Notes under the pieces: model-generated
Databases searched by the model: none
The model's input: only the letters and a program-made list of their open reading frames with translations
What the model was told of the DNA's origin: nothing
Assembly: GCF_003121405.1 (NCBI RefSeq)
Contig: NZ_QBUY01000003.1
Span: 1 to 64,000, forward strand
DNA: 64,000 nucleotides
Direction of reading: 5' to 3'
Source: Paraburkholderia sp. C35
GTDB taxonomy: Bacteria > Pseudomonadota > Gammaproteobacteria > Burkholderiales > Burkholderiaceae
Position numbers and translations under genes: made by a program
In this document: positions 45,805 to 54,588 of the stretch, one piece after another
Numbering within the stretch: the first letter of the stretch is position 1
Layout: each line of letters opens with the position of its first letter

Positions 45805-46493
45805 GCGGCTTTCGAATTTGTGCAAAATCGTTAAAAAGGCGGCAATTGGATCGCAATTGCCGCTTTGCTCTCTATCAAACAATTCCTCATCTTGTTTATT
45901 TTATAAAGCGAAAATTTTTGTTATTCGTCGATGTCAATTTTTTGCGTTTTATGCGCACAAATTCCGGCACTGATTCTTATCTTTTTTAAACAATCATCTT
46001 GATAAACGATCCGTTTCCGAGAGTGCAATTCGCCGAATAAGTTCATTATGTTTTTTGATCTTCAACACACTCTGACGAGATTCACATTTCGGCTCGAAAC
46101 GACCGATACGCAAGGCTTTTCAGCTTTCTTCCGGTCTCATTCGGTTAATTCAACAAACTGCATGATCTTCATTTTTTAGATATGATTTATCTCAAATAGA
46201 AGATCGAATATTTTCGTTGTCTTATCACAACAATAAAATTTATACCAATAAAATCTCAAAATATCGACTCACGTAAAAACTCAATCAAATCAAGCGCACA
46301 CGACCTTTATTTCTTTTTTAGAAATAGATCGTTTCCAATTTCGATGTCAATCGATAGTTAGGGTCCCTTTCTATACTTGCGCTTCCCTAAACAGGGCAAG
46401 TCAGGTGGTCTTGCTTCGTACAGGACGTGGCACGCATAGCTTGTCCGTTTGTATTCAAGCCTCGTATTGCCCCCAGAACTGAAGGAAGCACAG
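45805..46493. other. AT-rich 690-base regulatory region upstream of the porin gene
   Basis: No gene is supported here. From roughly 45,890 to 46,380 the base composition drops to about one third G+C in an otherwise about 65% G+C window. It holds runs of T, an inverted repeat TATTTCT-5-AGAAATA (46308-46326), the motif GATAGTTAG (46353-46361) and a TATACT box (46372-46377) about 120 bases before the porin ATG. Such AT tracts commonly bind nucleoid proteins and carry complex promoters. Two short open frames at 45761-45989 have no ribosome-binding sites or protein-like composition. Confidence 0.75.
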
Positions 46494-47606
46494 ATGAAGA
46501 AGATTCTGATCGCGACGGCAGTGGTTGCCTCGTTCGCATCGGTCGCCCACGCGCAAAGCAGCGTCACGCTGTACGGCACGCTGGACGCCGCACTCACGTA
46601 CACGAGCAACGTCAACGGCAACAAGCAATTCGCACTCGGCAGCGGCGCTATCGATGAAAACCGCTTCGGCCTGCGTGGCGTCGAAGATCTGGGCGGCGGC
46701 CTGAAGACGGTCTTCACGTTGGAAGAAGGCTTCAACCTGAACAACGGCTCGCAAGCGAACAGCGGCAAGATGTTCTCGCGCCAGGCCTACGTCGGCCTGT
46801 CGAGCCAGGCTGGTAAGGGCACGCTGGGCCGCCAGTTCGATGCATCGCAAGACTTCCTGGCGCCGGTGTCGGCAACGGGTACGTGGGGCGGCACGAACTT
46901 CGCGCACTTCGGCAATCTCGATAACCTCGACAAGAACAGCGAGAACGCGACCAACAACTCGATCAAGTTCACGAGCGCGAACTATGCTGGCCTCTCGTTC
47001 GGCGGCACGTATGGCTTCTCGAACAGTTCGCAGTTCGCGAATAACCGCGCGTACAGCTTCGGCGCAGGTTATCAGTACGCTGGCTTGCGCGTCGGCGCCG
47101 GCTATGCCCAGCAGAACAACCCGAATAGCACCGCTGTCGGCGCGACGACGGGCGCAGATCTGAGCGGCCTCGACCTGCCGGCAGGCGTGTCGTACCGTCA
47201 GCGTGAATTCGGCGTCGGCGCGAGCTACGCGTTCGGCCCGGCTGTCGTCGGCCTGCTGTGGACGCAAGCGCGCGTCGACAACCTCACGGGTTCGTCGGCT
47301 TCGGCTCACGTCAACAACTACGAAGCCAACGCAAAGTACAACGTCACGCCGGCTCTGGGTCTGGGCGTTGCCTACACGTACAGCAACGGCGACCTCGGCG
47401 ACGACCGCTTCCACGCAAACCAGATCGGCCTGCAAGGCGACTACTCGCTGTCCAAGCGCACGGACGTCTACGTGCAAGGCGTGTATCAGATCGTCAGCTC
47501 TCCGGACAACGCGATTCCCGCAGTCGTCAGCAACGGCGACACGACGGGTGTCTCGAGCTCGCGCCGTCAAGGTGTGGCATCGGTTGGCATGCGTCACCGC
47601 TTCTAA
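46494..47606 (+). CDS. General porin (Gram-negative Porin_4 family)
   Basis: A trimeric outer-membrane porin of the Burkholderia OmpC-like family (370 residues). The Sec signal MKKILIATAVVASFASVAHA is followed by the mature start QSSVTLYGTLDAALTY; later blocks such as RFGLRGVEDLGGGLKTVFTLEEGF, RQAYVGLSSQAGKGTLGRQ and the terminal SVGMRHRF (final aromatic residue needed for barrel insertion) are standard. AAGGA precedes the ATG. Codon choice is strongly biased toward preferred codons, as expected for a highly expressed protein. Long AT-rich leader upstream, terminator downstream. Confidence 0.95.
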   Translation: MKKILIATAVVASFASVAHAQSSVTLYGTLDAALTYTSNVNGNKQFALGSGAIDENRFGLRGVEDLGGGLKTVFTLEEGFNLNNGSQANSGKMFSRQAYVGLSSQAGKGTLGRQFDASQDFLAPVSATGTWGGTNFAHFGNLDNLDKNSENATNNSIKFTSANYAGLSFGGTYGFSNSSQFANNRAYSFGAGYQYAGLRVGAGYAQQNNPNSTAVGATTGADLSGLDLPAGVSYRQREFGVGASYAFGPAVVGLLWTQARVDNLTGSSASAHVNNYEANAKYNVTPALGLGVAYTYSNGDLGDDRFHANQIGLQGDYSLSKRTDVYVQGVYQIVSSPDNAIPAVVSNGDTTGVSSSRRQGVASVGMRHRF

Positions 47607-47679
47607 TCAGACACGAAGCGCGGCCGGGTGATGCGTACGATCATCCAGCCGTAAGCTCGGGCCCGCGAGGCGACCACGG

Positions 47680-47709
47680 CGCGCCCGCGTTCTTCGGAAC
47701 GCGGGCGCG
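47680..47709 (+). terminator. Porin gene terminator hairpin
   Basis: A perfect 13-bp stem (47680-47692 with 47697-47709) closed by a TTCG tetraloop, followed by TTGTCTATT. It lies 74 bases past the porin stop. The very stable stem with a UUCG loop suits a strong transcript end; the T-run is imperfect. Confidence 0.8.
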
Positions 47710-47758
47710 TTGTCTATTGGCGCAATCGAAATAACACGGCTAGAAGCGTGAAGCCCGC

Positions 47759-48223
47759 TCAGACCATCCGCTTCAGTTCCTTCTGCAAGCGGTCGAAGTT
47801 CTCTTCGTTCGCCTTGACGGCGAAGGTCTTCACCTGCGCGCACACGGCGGGCGTTTCGAACAGCATGCAGAACGTGATGCGCGTTTGCGCGTCGCCCAGC
47901 GCGTCGAACGTGACGGTGACGCGAAAGTACGGACCCGACATATGGTCGAACACGATCCGTTCAGGCGCGGCGACCTCGACGAATACGCTGTGGTTCTTGT
48001 AGTCGACGCCATCCGGCCCGTGCATGACGAAGCGCCAGTTGCCGCCCGGACGCAGATCGAATTCGTGGAAGGAATTGGTGAAGCCCTTCGGCCCCCACCA
48101 GTGCGCAAGATGGGCCGGCTCAGTCCAGGCCTTGAACACGAGATCGCGCGGATAGTCGAGCACGCGCGTCGATATGATTTGCAGATCCGCGATCGGCGGA
48201 GCTGCGTCGCCATCCTCGGACAT
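47759..48223 (-). CDS. SRPBCC (AHSA1-like) domain protein
   Basis: A START/Bet v1-like protein (154 residues) of the AHSA1 type. Blocks: ISTRVLDYPRDLVFKAWTEPAHLAHWWGPKGF (residues 17-48), DLRPGGNWRFVMHGPDG and a C-terminal helix with RLQKELKRM. These proteins bind hydrophobic ligands or chaperones; no specific role is known. ATG at 48223 follows GGAGGC. Isolated gene. Confidence 0.87.
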   Translation of the reverse strand: MSEDGDAAPPIADLQIISTRVLDYPRDLVFKAWTEPAHLAHWWGPKGFTNSFHEFDLRPGGNWRFVMHGPDGVDYKNHSVFVEVAAPERIVFDHMSGPYFRVTVTFDALGDAQTRITFCMLFETPAVCAQVKTFAVKANEENFDRLQKELKRMV

Positions 48224-48438
48224 GAGACAGCCTCCTTCGAGCAAAACGCCGCGCCCGCCCGATAGCGGGCAGGCAATTCAAGCATAACGCATTGTCGAAG
48301 AATCGAACGCGCGCGCAGCCGGATGCGCGCCGGGAAAGTCATGCCGAATGCGAGGCGCCGAACGTTACAGCGTCCGACGCCGCTAACGTCCGATCAATGG
48401 CGTTTGAAACGCCGCCCGGACGCTAATGGAAGCCACGC

Positions 48439-49563
48439 TCACATGGCCACGGATTCGGCCGAAGGCTCGATGGGAATCACCCGCCGCGCCACGGGCGCGC
48501 CGCATTGCCGCAGCAGATCGCGCAACTCGTTGATCACCGGGAAGACTTCGTGGTTCCAGTCGGCGCCCTGCGCGTCGTGAGCCGCCTGCTCGAGCTCGAC
48601 GATCCAGCGGTCCTCCTTGAAGATGCGCTCGGTGAACCACACCAGCAACGGCCACGCGATGTCGAGCAAGGCACCGATCTTCGGCCGCTTGACCGACAGC
48701 AGGCCGAACGTGCGGTTGGTGCGCTGCTCGCGGTCGAGCGGGATGTAGCAGATCCACAGATCCATCACCAGCGAACCCTCGGACGTGCGGATCTGCAGCG
48801 TCTGATAGGGATACTGCGTGCGGATCGTCATCACGTCCTTGTGCTCGACCTTCGTCTTGTTGCGGCTCTGCCCGAACACGAGCGCCTCGCCGATCGGCTG
48901 CTGGCCTTCTTCACGCGAAAACGTGTAGTCCACTTCGACCCAGTCGTCGCCGCGGCGGCGTCCGAGCGAGCGCGCGCGCATCTTGCCCATCTGCTTGCGG
49001 TGCAGGAACTGATGGTTCATGTCCATCAGGTTCTCGTGCATGAACGAATAATGGCAGCCCACCTCGCGGCCAAAGCGCCGCGTCTTGTACGCCTTGTCGG
49101 CGACCGAGCCGAGCGGCGGCAACGGCGTCGTCTCGGCGAGCGTGGCATCGCCGGGGAATACGAAAATCAACCCTTCGGATTCGCGGCACGGATACGCGCG
49201 CACGCCGTTCGGCAGGCGCTCGCGACCGAGATACGGGACATCGATGCATTTGCCCGAACAGTCGTAGGTCCAGCCGTGATAGCCGCAACGGATCGCCTCG
49301 CCGTCCACCACACCGCCGCTCAGCGGCACTTGCCGGTGTGCACAGCGGTCTTCCAGCGCGAATGCCTTGCCGGCTTCGCTGCGCGCCAGCACGATCGGCT
49401 CGCCGGCAAAGCGCACGGCGAGCGTTTTCCCGCGCTTCACTTCGCGCGACCATGCAACGGGATACCAGTAATCGGGGTGAATATCGACGCGGCGCAGGTC
49501 GCGCACGGCCGGTTTGGACGGGTTATCGGTGGAATTGCTGTCCAACGGAGCGACGACATGCAT
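48439..49563 (-). CDS. Rieske aromatic-ring-hydroxylating oxygenase, alpha subunit
   Basis: A Rieske non-heme iron oxygenase (374 residues). The [2Fe-2S] ligands are in CAHRQVPLSGG and CGYHGWTYD (C-x-H ... C-x-x-H), and the mononuclear iron site is in HENLMDMNHQFLH (Asp and two His in D-x2-H-x3-H). It resembles the single-subunit vanillate/phenoxybenzoate dioxygenase type, but no reductase or ferredoxin gene is adjacent, so the electron donor must lie elsewhere. ATG at 49563 follows GGAGG. Substrate unknown. Confidence 0.9.
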   Translation of the reverse strand: MHVVAPLDSNSTDNPSKPAVRDLRRVDIHPDYWYPVAWSREVKRGKTLAVRFAGEPIVLARSEAGKAFALEDRCAHRQVPLSGGVVDGEAIRCGYHGWTYDCSGKCIDVPYLGRERLPNGVRAYPCRESEGLIFVFPGDATLAETTPLPPLGSVADKAYKTRRFGREVGCHYSFMHENLMDMNHQFLHRKQMGKMRARSLGRRRGDDWVEVDYTFSREEGQQPIGEALVFGQSRNKTKVEHKDVMTIRTQYPYQTLQIRTSEGSLVMDLWICYIPLDREQRTNRTFGLLSVKRPKIGALLDIAWPLLVWFTERIFKEDRWIVELEQAAHDAQGADWNHEVFPVINELRDLLRQCGAPVARRVIPIEPSAESVAM

Positions 49564-49609
49564 GAATGAGGCCTCCTGGCACAACGGTCGGCCGGTCGCT
49601 CGGACCGGG

Positions 49610-49633
49610 CCGGTTTGATAGTTAGAAAACCGG
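49610..49633. promoter_or_regulatory. Palindromic operator candidate upstream of the Rieske oxygenase
   Basis: A perfect inverted repeat CCGGTTT-10-AAACCGG lies 47 bases upstream of the oxygenase start codon. Its core contains GATAGTTAG, also found exactly in the porin leader, and nearly so (TTGATAGTTTAG on the minus strand) in the aminobenzoate promoter. No regulator gene is adjacent, so the binding protein is unknown. Confidence 0.5.
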
Positions 49634-49792
49634 TGTCGCCGATCAGTCTACTAGAAGTCGCCAGGGAGAATCATGAGGGCTGACCGCAGGTAGGCAACGT
49701 GCGTCGCCTCCAGATCAGCAAATTCCAGTCCCGGCGGCGGCAGCGAAGCGGAGGAATCGCGCCGCCGCGCCGGGTCGTTGCAGGCGCAACGC

Positions 49793-51355
49793 TCAGTGCG
49801 TGCTGAGCGGCTGCTCTGTCTGCGTCGCGCCGACGAGGCCCGAGCGGTGCTGCGTGCCCCACGCCTTGCCGCCGCGCAGGAACTGCAGCCAGCCGAGCGC
49901 TGCGCCCGTGTGACGCAGCAGCTGGAACGTGAACGGCTCGGCGATGGCGGCCGCGACGGCCATCGGCAGGCTGGTGCCGTGCGTCAGCCCCGTCCAGCGA
50001 CGGTAGAGATGGATGCTCCACACATAAAACGCCAGGTCGATGGCCGTCTTCAGGCCGATTACGCTGAAGATCGACACGACGATCGGCCCGTGTCCGCCGA
50101 ACACGAAGCCGAGCAGCAGCGCAAACGCCGTCAGGCCGTAGATGGGTTGCATCGTGTCGAACGCTTTTACGGGCAGCATCAGCCGGCCGAGCGTGCCGTA
50201 GCGGGCATTGCCCGTCATGTCGCGGTTCCAGTATTGCGTTTGCAGGAAGCCCGCAAACCAGCGGCGGCGCTGGCGCAGGAACGCGCCGAGCGTGGCAGGC
50301 GCTTCCGTCTGCGCATGCGCGTCGCCGACCACGCGCACATCCCAGCCGAGATCGCGATCGACGGAATAGCGCCGCAGGCGGTGAATCAGCTCGTAATCTT
50401 CGACAAGACATTGCGCGTCGAAGCCGCCGACGGCGACCAGCGCCTCGCGCCGGAACGACGCAAACGCGCCCGACACCAGCAGCAGGCTATCGGCCCGCAT
50501 CCACGCGAAACGTGCGATGAAGTTGCGCATGTACTCGTAGTTCTGGAACCACTGGAACACGCGCCCGCTCGCCGTGCGGTTGCAGACCGGCACGAGAATG
50601 CCCGACGCCGCGACCAGCTTCGGCGACTGCGCGAAGGCAGCGCGCATGGCCAGCGTGGCGTTATCGGCCAGCAGCGTGTCGGCGTCGACGGTCATGACGG
50701 TTTCCGTCGTCATCACCTCGATCGCGGCGTTCAGCGCGAGCGCCTTGCCGCCGTGCGGCACGCGCAGCCAGTACAGGTTCGGATAGCGGCTGCTCGGCGC
50801 GCTCAGTTCGCCCTGCGCGGGTTCCGTCAGACCGAAACGGCCGGTGAGGAGATCGCGCGTGCCGGCGGTCGAGCCGTCGTCGGCGATCACGATCTGCGCC
50901 GGGCCGTGCGTCTGCCGCAGCAAAGCCGCGAGCGTCACGGGCAGCACGGCCGCTTCGTTGTGCGCGGCGACGATCACGCCCATCGACGGCAATTTCGCCG
51001 CCTCAACCGGGCGGCGCGCAGGCAGCGACCGGCGGATCAGCGGCAAGGTCTTCCAGGTGACGAACGCGAGCAGCAGCGTGTCGTACAGCACGTAAGCAAT
51101 ACCCGTCGACCACGCCAGCGCGCCATGCAGGAAGAACGCACGCGCGAACAGCAGCAGCCACAGCGCCGTCACACTGCCGTGAATCACGGCGCTTTGCCAC
51201 GTGCCCTTGCGCGGATTGATGCGCGGCGAGGCGGCGGCGAGCGCTTCTCGCAGCGAAGCCCGCGGGCGCTCAACGGCAGGCTCGCCGGACAGGCTGTGAT
51301 TGGTCAGCGTGACGTCGTCGCTGAGCGTGGCATCGTCGATCACGTCGATATCCAT
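49793..51355 (-). CDS. Membrane glycosyltransferase family 2 (PgaC/NodC-like)
   Basis: A processive-type GT2 (520 residues). An N-terminal cytoplasmic tail, two membrane segments (about residues 55-105), the catalytic domain (GVIVAAHNEAAVLPVTL, ADDGST, TVDADTLL, VEDYELIHRL and the QRRRW motif), then three or four C-terminal membrane segments. Motifs for UDP-sugar binding and processive polymerisation are complete. Likely makes a surface polysaccharide from N-acetylglucosamine or a related sugar; no other polysaccharide genes are adjacent. ATG overlaps the cytochrome stop by one base (TAATG). Confidence 0.9.
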   Translation of the reverse strand: MDIDVIDDATLSDDVTLTNHSLSGEPAVERPRASLREALAAASPRINPRKGTWQSAVIHGSVTALWLLLFARAFFLHGALAWSTGIAYVLYDTLLLAFVTWKTLPLIRRSLPARRPVEAAKLPSMGVIVAAHNEAAVLPVTLAALLRQTHGPAQIVIADDGSTAGTRDLLTGRFGLTEPAQGELSAPSSRYPNLYWLRVPHGGKALALNAAIEVMTTETVMTVDADTLLADNATLAMRAAFAQSPKLVAASGILVPVCNRTASGRVFQWFQNYEYMRNFIARFAWMRADSLLLVSGAFASFRREALVAVGGFDAQCLVEDYELIHRLRRYSVDRDLGWDVRVVGDAHAQTEAPATLGAFLRQRRRWFAGFLQTQYWNRDMTGNARYGTLGRLMLPVKAFDTMQPIYGLTAFALLLGFVFGGHGPIVVSIFSVIGLKTAIDLAFYVWSIHLYRRWTGLTHGTSLPMAVAAAIAEPFTFQLLRHTGAALGWLQFLRGGKAWGTQHRSGLVGATQTEQPLSTH

Positions 51356-51969
51356 TACGGCACCATCCGCTTGATGACGGAATGACGGTCCAGCAGTTCA
51401 TGCTTCAGCGCGCCGCCGATATGCATCGCGAGCAACGCATACAGTGCATAGCCGAGATACGTGTGCAGCATGCCGAATTTGTCGTGCAACGGTTCTTTGA
51501 CGGCAGGATCGAGATTCATGATAAAGCCGATGCGCGGAAACGGGATCACGCCAAACAGGTGCATCGGATGCGTCGCCGCCGCTTTCCACGCCGAGTCGTG
51601 CATCCAGCCCGACAACGGCAGCGCGATCATCAGGAAATACAGCAGGAAGTGCGCGACATGCGCGGCCATCCGTTCCCACGATGGAAACTCGCGCGGCAGC
51701 GCCGGCGGCCGGTGCGACACGCGCCACAGCACGCGCAGCAGCGCGAGGCCGAGCACCGTGATGCCGATCGACTTGTGCGTGTCGATCACGGGGCGCACCC
51801 AGCCGTCGGGCAGCGAATCGGCGGACAGGCCGAGCACCACATTGACGATGATCAGCGCGGCGATGAGCCAGTGCAGGATCATCGCCGTGCGGGTGTAGCG
51901 GGACGCCGGCGTGGCCTGCGATTCGATGCTGTCGCGCGAGGCCGTGCGGGAAGTAGTCGATGTGTTCAT
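51355..51969 (-). CDS. Cytochrome b561 family protein
   Basis: A four-helix di-heme-type cytochrome b561 (204 residues). Candidate heme ligands are in ILHWLIA, DTHKSIG, HVAHFLLY and MLHTYLGY, one pair per helix bundle side. Inner membrane; predicted to move electrons between quinol and periplasmic partners, e.g. superoxide or other oxidants. Translationally coupled to the glycosyltransferase downstream, an odd pairing. Longer open frame upstream is not family-like; start ATG at 51969 lacks a strong ribosome-binding site. Confidence 0.88.
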   Translation of the reverse strand: MNTSTTSRTASRDSIESQATPASRYTRTAMILHWLIAALIIVNVVLGLSADSLPDGWVRPVIDTHKSIGITVLGLALLRVLWRVSHRPPALPREFPSWERMAAHVAHFLLYFLMIALPLSGWMHDSAWKAAATHPMHLFGVIPFPRIGFIMNLDPAVKEPLHDKFGMLHTYLGYALYALLAMHIGGALKHELLDRHSVIKRMVP

Positions 51970-52196
51970 GAGCCGTTCTGGTTGGAAATCGGTAGGGACG
52001 GCGAAAGCGATGTGCAAGCCAGCGGATGGATCGTGCCGATCATGTCGGCGGCGCATTGCTTTCGTCTTGTCAACAGAACGCCTCGCCTGGGCGCTTTATT
52101 CCTTCAACGTAGCACCCGCCCGTTTCCGTCGCATTCCCGCCCGTATTACCGTCTGTTTCCTGTCTGATGCCTGACGGCCGTATGTATGCCAAACCG

Positions 52197-53111
52197 TCAG
52201 GCAAACTGGTCGACGCCCTGCACCAGCCGCTTCGCGAGGCGCGGCTCGCGCAGCTGGTCGAGCCACCACTTCAGCGCGCGGCCTTCCTGATCGCCGCGCC
52301 ATGCAACGTATAGCACGTTCGGTTCCCGCGGATCGGCGGTGCTCTTTTCGACCAGTTCGCCGCGCTTGAGCATCGACGCGACGCGCTGACGTGGCAGCCA
52401 GCCGACGCCGAGGCCGTCGCGCTGGGCGAGGATTTTCGCACGCATGCTGGGCACCGCGAGCGAAGTCTGCCCGCCGAGCAGGCCGTACGCGCGGCCGCTC
52501 GCCCGCGACGAATCAGCGACCACGATACCGCGTTGCTTCGCAATCTGCTCGCGGCGCAGCGGTTCCTTGACAGTCGCGAAAGCATGTCGCGGCGACACGG
52601 CGAACACCCAGTCGACCACGCCCAGTTCGAACCCGCGCAACCCCGGAATCGCGGGCGGCTCATTGGTCGCGCCGACGATCAGATCGGCGCGGCCGTCGCG
52701 CAGCGCGTCCCAGGTGCCGCTGAGCACTTCCGTGGTCAGACGCAGCTTGACGCCCGACTGCAGCGCGTCGAACGCGTGCACCACGGGCATGAAGGTCTCG
52801 AACTCCATGAGTTCGTCGGCGACGATCCAGAGACGGTCTTCCCAGCCGCTCGCGATCTGCCGCACCCGTTGCGTCATGCGCGACACGTCCTGCATCAGCC
52901 GAGCGGCCTCTTCGGCGAGCAGCTGTCCGGCGGGCGTCAGTTGGAGCCGGTAACGGCGGCGGTCGAACAGCAGCGCGTCGAAACGCGTTTCGAGCTGACG
53001 CGCCGCATGCGATACCGTCGACGGAGCTTTGCCGAGCCGCGCCGCGGCGCGCGACAGGCTGCCGCTTTCGCGTATCGCTTCGAGCAGGGCCAGCTCTTCA
53101 TCCGTCAACAT
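52197..53111 (-). CDS. LysR family transcriptional regulator
   Basis: A LysR regulator (304 residues). The N-terminal winged helix is MLTDEELALLEAIRESGSLSRAAARLGKAPSTVSHAARQLE, and a periplasmic-binding-protein-like effector domain covers about residues 90-295 with LWIVADELMEF and ADLIVGATNEPP. It is divergent from the glutathionyl-hydroquinone reductase gene (161-base intergenic region), so it probably controls that gene and itself. The stop overlaps an inverted repeat CCTGACGG/CCGTCAGG (52170-52201). Confidence 0.88.
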   Translation of the reverse strand: MLTDEELALLEAIRESGSLSRAAARLGKAPSTVSHAARQLETRFDALLFDRRRYRLQLTPAGQLLAEEAARLMQDVSRMTQRVRQIASGWEDRLWIVADELMEFETFMPVVHAFDALQSGVKLRLTTEVLSGTWDALRDGRADLIVGATNEPPAIPGLRGFELGVVDWVFAVSPRHAFATVKEPLRREQIAKQRGIVVADSSRASGRAYGLLGGQTSLAVPSMRAKILAQRDGLGVGWLPRQRVASMLKRGELVEKSTADPREPNVLYVAWRGDQEGRALKWWLDQLREPRLAKRLVQGVDQFA

Positions 53112-53272
53112 GTGCGAACCTGTCGAATGAGATCAACGGGAAAATCGTACGGCAAATCCCGAACCGGGGTCCATCATAGGGTCTTCTGCCGAAGCCTTGC
53201 CGCGCGGCTAACATCGCGGTCGCGGCACGCATGGCACGCTGACCGGAAACGCAGGATGGAAGGAGCACCGAC

Positions 53273-54253
53273 ATGGGATTGTTAGTCGACGGAAAATGGC
53301 AGGACAAGTGGTACGACACGGCATCGACAGGCGGCCGCTTCGTGCGCACGGACGCTATCTTTCGCAACTGGGTCACGCCGGACGGCGACGCGGGACCGAG
53401 CGGCAGCGACGGTTTCGAAGCGGAAGCGGGACGCTACCACCTGTACGTGAGCCTCGCGTGTCCGTGGGCGCATCGCACGCTGATCATGCGCGCGCTGAAG
53501 GGTCTGGAAGACATGATCAGCGTGTCGGTCGTGCACTGGCTGATGCTGGAGGACGGCTGGACCTTCGCCGATGGACCGGGCGTGGTGCCGGATTCGCTCA
53601 ATCACGCGAAGTATCTGCGCGACGTGTACGTTGCCGCCGATCCGCACTACACGGGCCGCGTGACTGTGCCGATCTTGTGGGACAAGCATCGGAGGACGAT
53701 TGTCAGCAATGAATCGTCGGAGATTATCCGCATGTTGAACTCGGCGTTCGACGAACTGGGCGCGGAGCCGGGCGACTACTATCCGCCGCCGCTGCGCGCG
53801 GAGATCGACGCGATCAACGCGCGCGTCTACGACACGGTCAACAACGGCGTGTACAAGTCGGGCTTCGCGACGACGCAGGCCGCGTATGAAGAAGCGGTGA
53901 TGCCGTTGTTCGACACGCTCGACTGGCTGGAGCGGAAACTGTCGACGCAGCGTTTTCTGACGGGCAACCGGCTGACGGAAGCGGACATCCGGTTATTCAC
54001 GACGCTCATCCGCTTCGACGCTGTGTACTTCGGGCACTTCAAGTGCAATCTGCGGCGCATCGACGACTACACGAACCTGTCGGCTTATACGCGGGATATT
54101 TATCAGCATCCCGGTGTGGCGGCGACGGTAAATTTCGAGCACATCAAGCGTCATTACTACGAGAGCCATCGCTCGGTGAATCCGACGGGAATCGTGCCGC
54201 TTGGTCCTGTGCAGGATTTCAGCGGACTGCATGATCGCAAGCGGTTCGAGTGA
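53273..54253 (+). CDS. Glutathionyl-hydroquinone reductase (YqjG/Xi-class GST)
   Basis: An Xi-class glutathione transferase (326 residues) that reduces glutathionyl-hydroquinones. The catalytic Cys63 lies in LACPWAHR; the family blocks NPPPLR-like YYPPPLRAEIDAINARVYDTVNNGVYKSGFA and LTGNRLTEADIRLFTTLIRFDAVYFGHFKCN are diagnostic. Cytoplasmic; acts in repair or degradation of quinone adducts. Divergent LysR regulator upstream suggests induction by quinones or related compounds. Confidence 0.92.
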   Translation: MGLLVDGKWQDKWYDTASTGGRFVRTDAIFRNWVTPDGDAGPSGSDGFEAEAGRYHLYVSLACPWAHRTLIMRALKGLEDMISVSVVHWLMLEDGWTFADGPGVVPDSLNHAKYLRDVYVAADPHYTGRVTVPILWDKHRRTIVSNESSEIIRMLNSAFDELGAEPGDYYPPPLRAEIDAINARVYDTVNNGVYKSGFATTQAAYEEAVMPLFDTLDWLERKLSTQRFLTGNRLTEADIRLFTTLIRFDAVYFGHFKCNLRRIDDYTNLSAYTRDIYQHPGVAATVNFEHIKRHYYESHRSVNPTGIVPLGPVQDFSGLHDRKRFE

Positions 54254-54303
54254 AGGGGTTGCGCTAGACTGTTGGGCTATCCGTAAGACCGTATGGAGAC
54301 GCC

Positions 54304-54588
54304 ATGCTACGCAAGACACGCACTGCTTCGCAGCTACAGGACGAGGTGAACCGCCGCATTCATCGCGCGCCGGAAGTCGTTGAGGATGGCGTGAAAATTC
54401 GTGTGCCGCGTCCGCAGATGCAGGAAGCGGACGCAAGCGGCTGCAACTGGACGATGAAGCATTTCGGCAACGCGATCGGGTTCGAAAGGACAGTGGAGGC
54501 GGCGCTGAAAGCGGTGCAGAAGGAGTACAACTTGTCGGAAGAGGTGAAGGATTTGGGTAGTCTGTTTGGGGAACCCCAAAAGGACTAA
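54304..54588 (+). CDS. Conserved hypothetical small protein
   Basis: A 94-residue protein I cannot name. It begins MLRKTRTASQLQDEVNRRIHRA, has GCNWTMKHFGNAIGFERTVEAALKAVQKEYNLS in the C-terminal half and ends Asp/Glu-rich. No signal peptide, membrane segment or metal motif. It follows the hydroquinone reductase by 50 bases on the same strand, but with its own apparent start at 54304. The length, spacing and codon pattern look genuine, yet a spurious call is possible. Confidence 0.65.
   Translation: MLRKTRTASQLQDEVNRRIHRAPEVVEDGVKIRVPRPQMQEADASGCNWTMKHFGNAIGFERTVEAALKAVQKEYNLSEEVKDLGSLFGEPQKD

Noticed and set aside
45761..45989. Two short plus-strand frames in the AT-rich region
   Set aside because: No ribosome-binding sites, overlapping frames, and Phe/Arg/Leu-rich products typical of AT-rich non-coding DNA.
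52170..52201. Inverted repeat CCTGACGG/CCGTCAGG overlapping the LysR gene stop, considered as a terminator
   Set aside because: The loop is 16 bases and no T-run follows on the minus strand, so evidence for termination is too weak to list.
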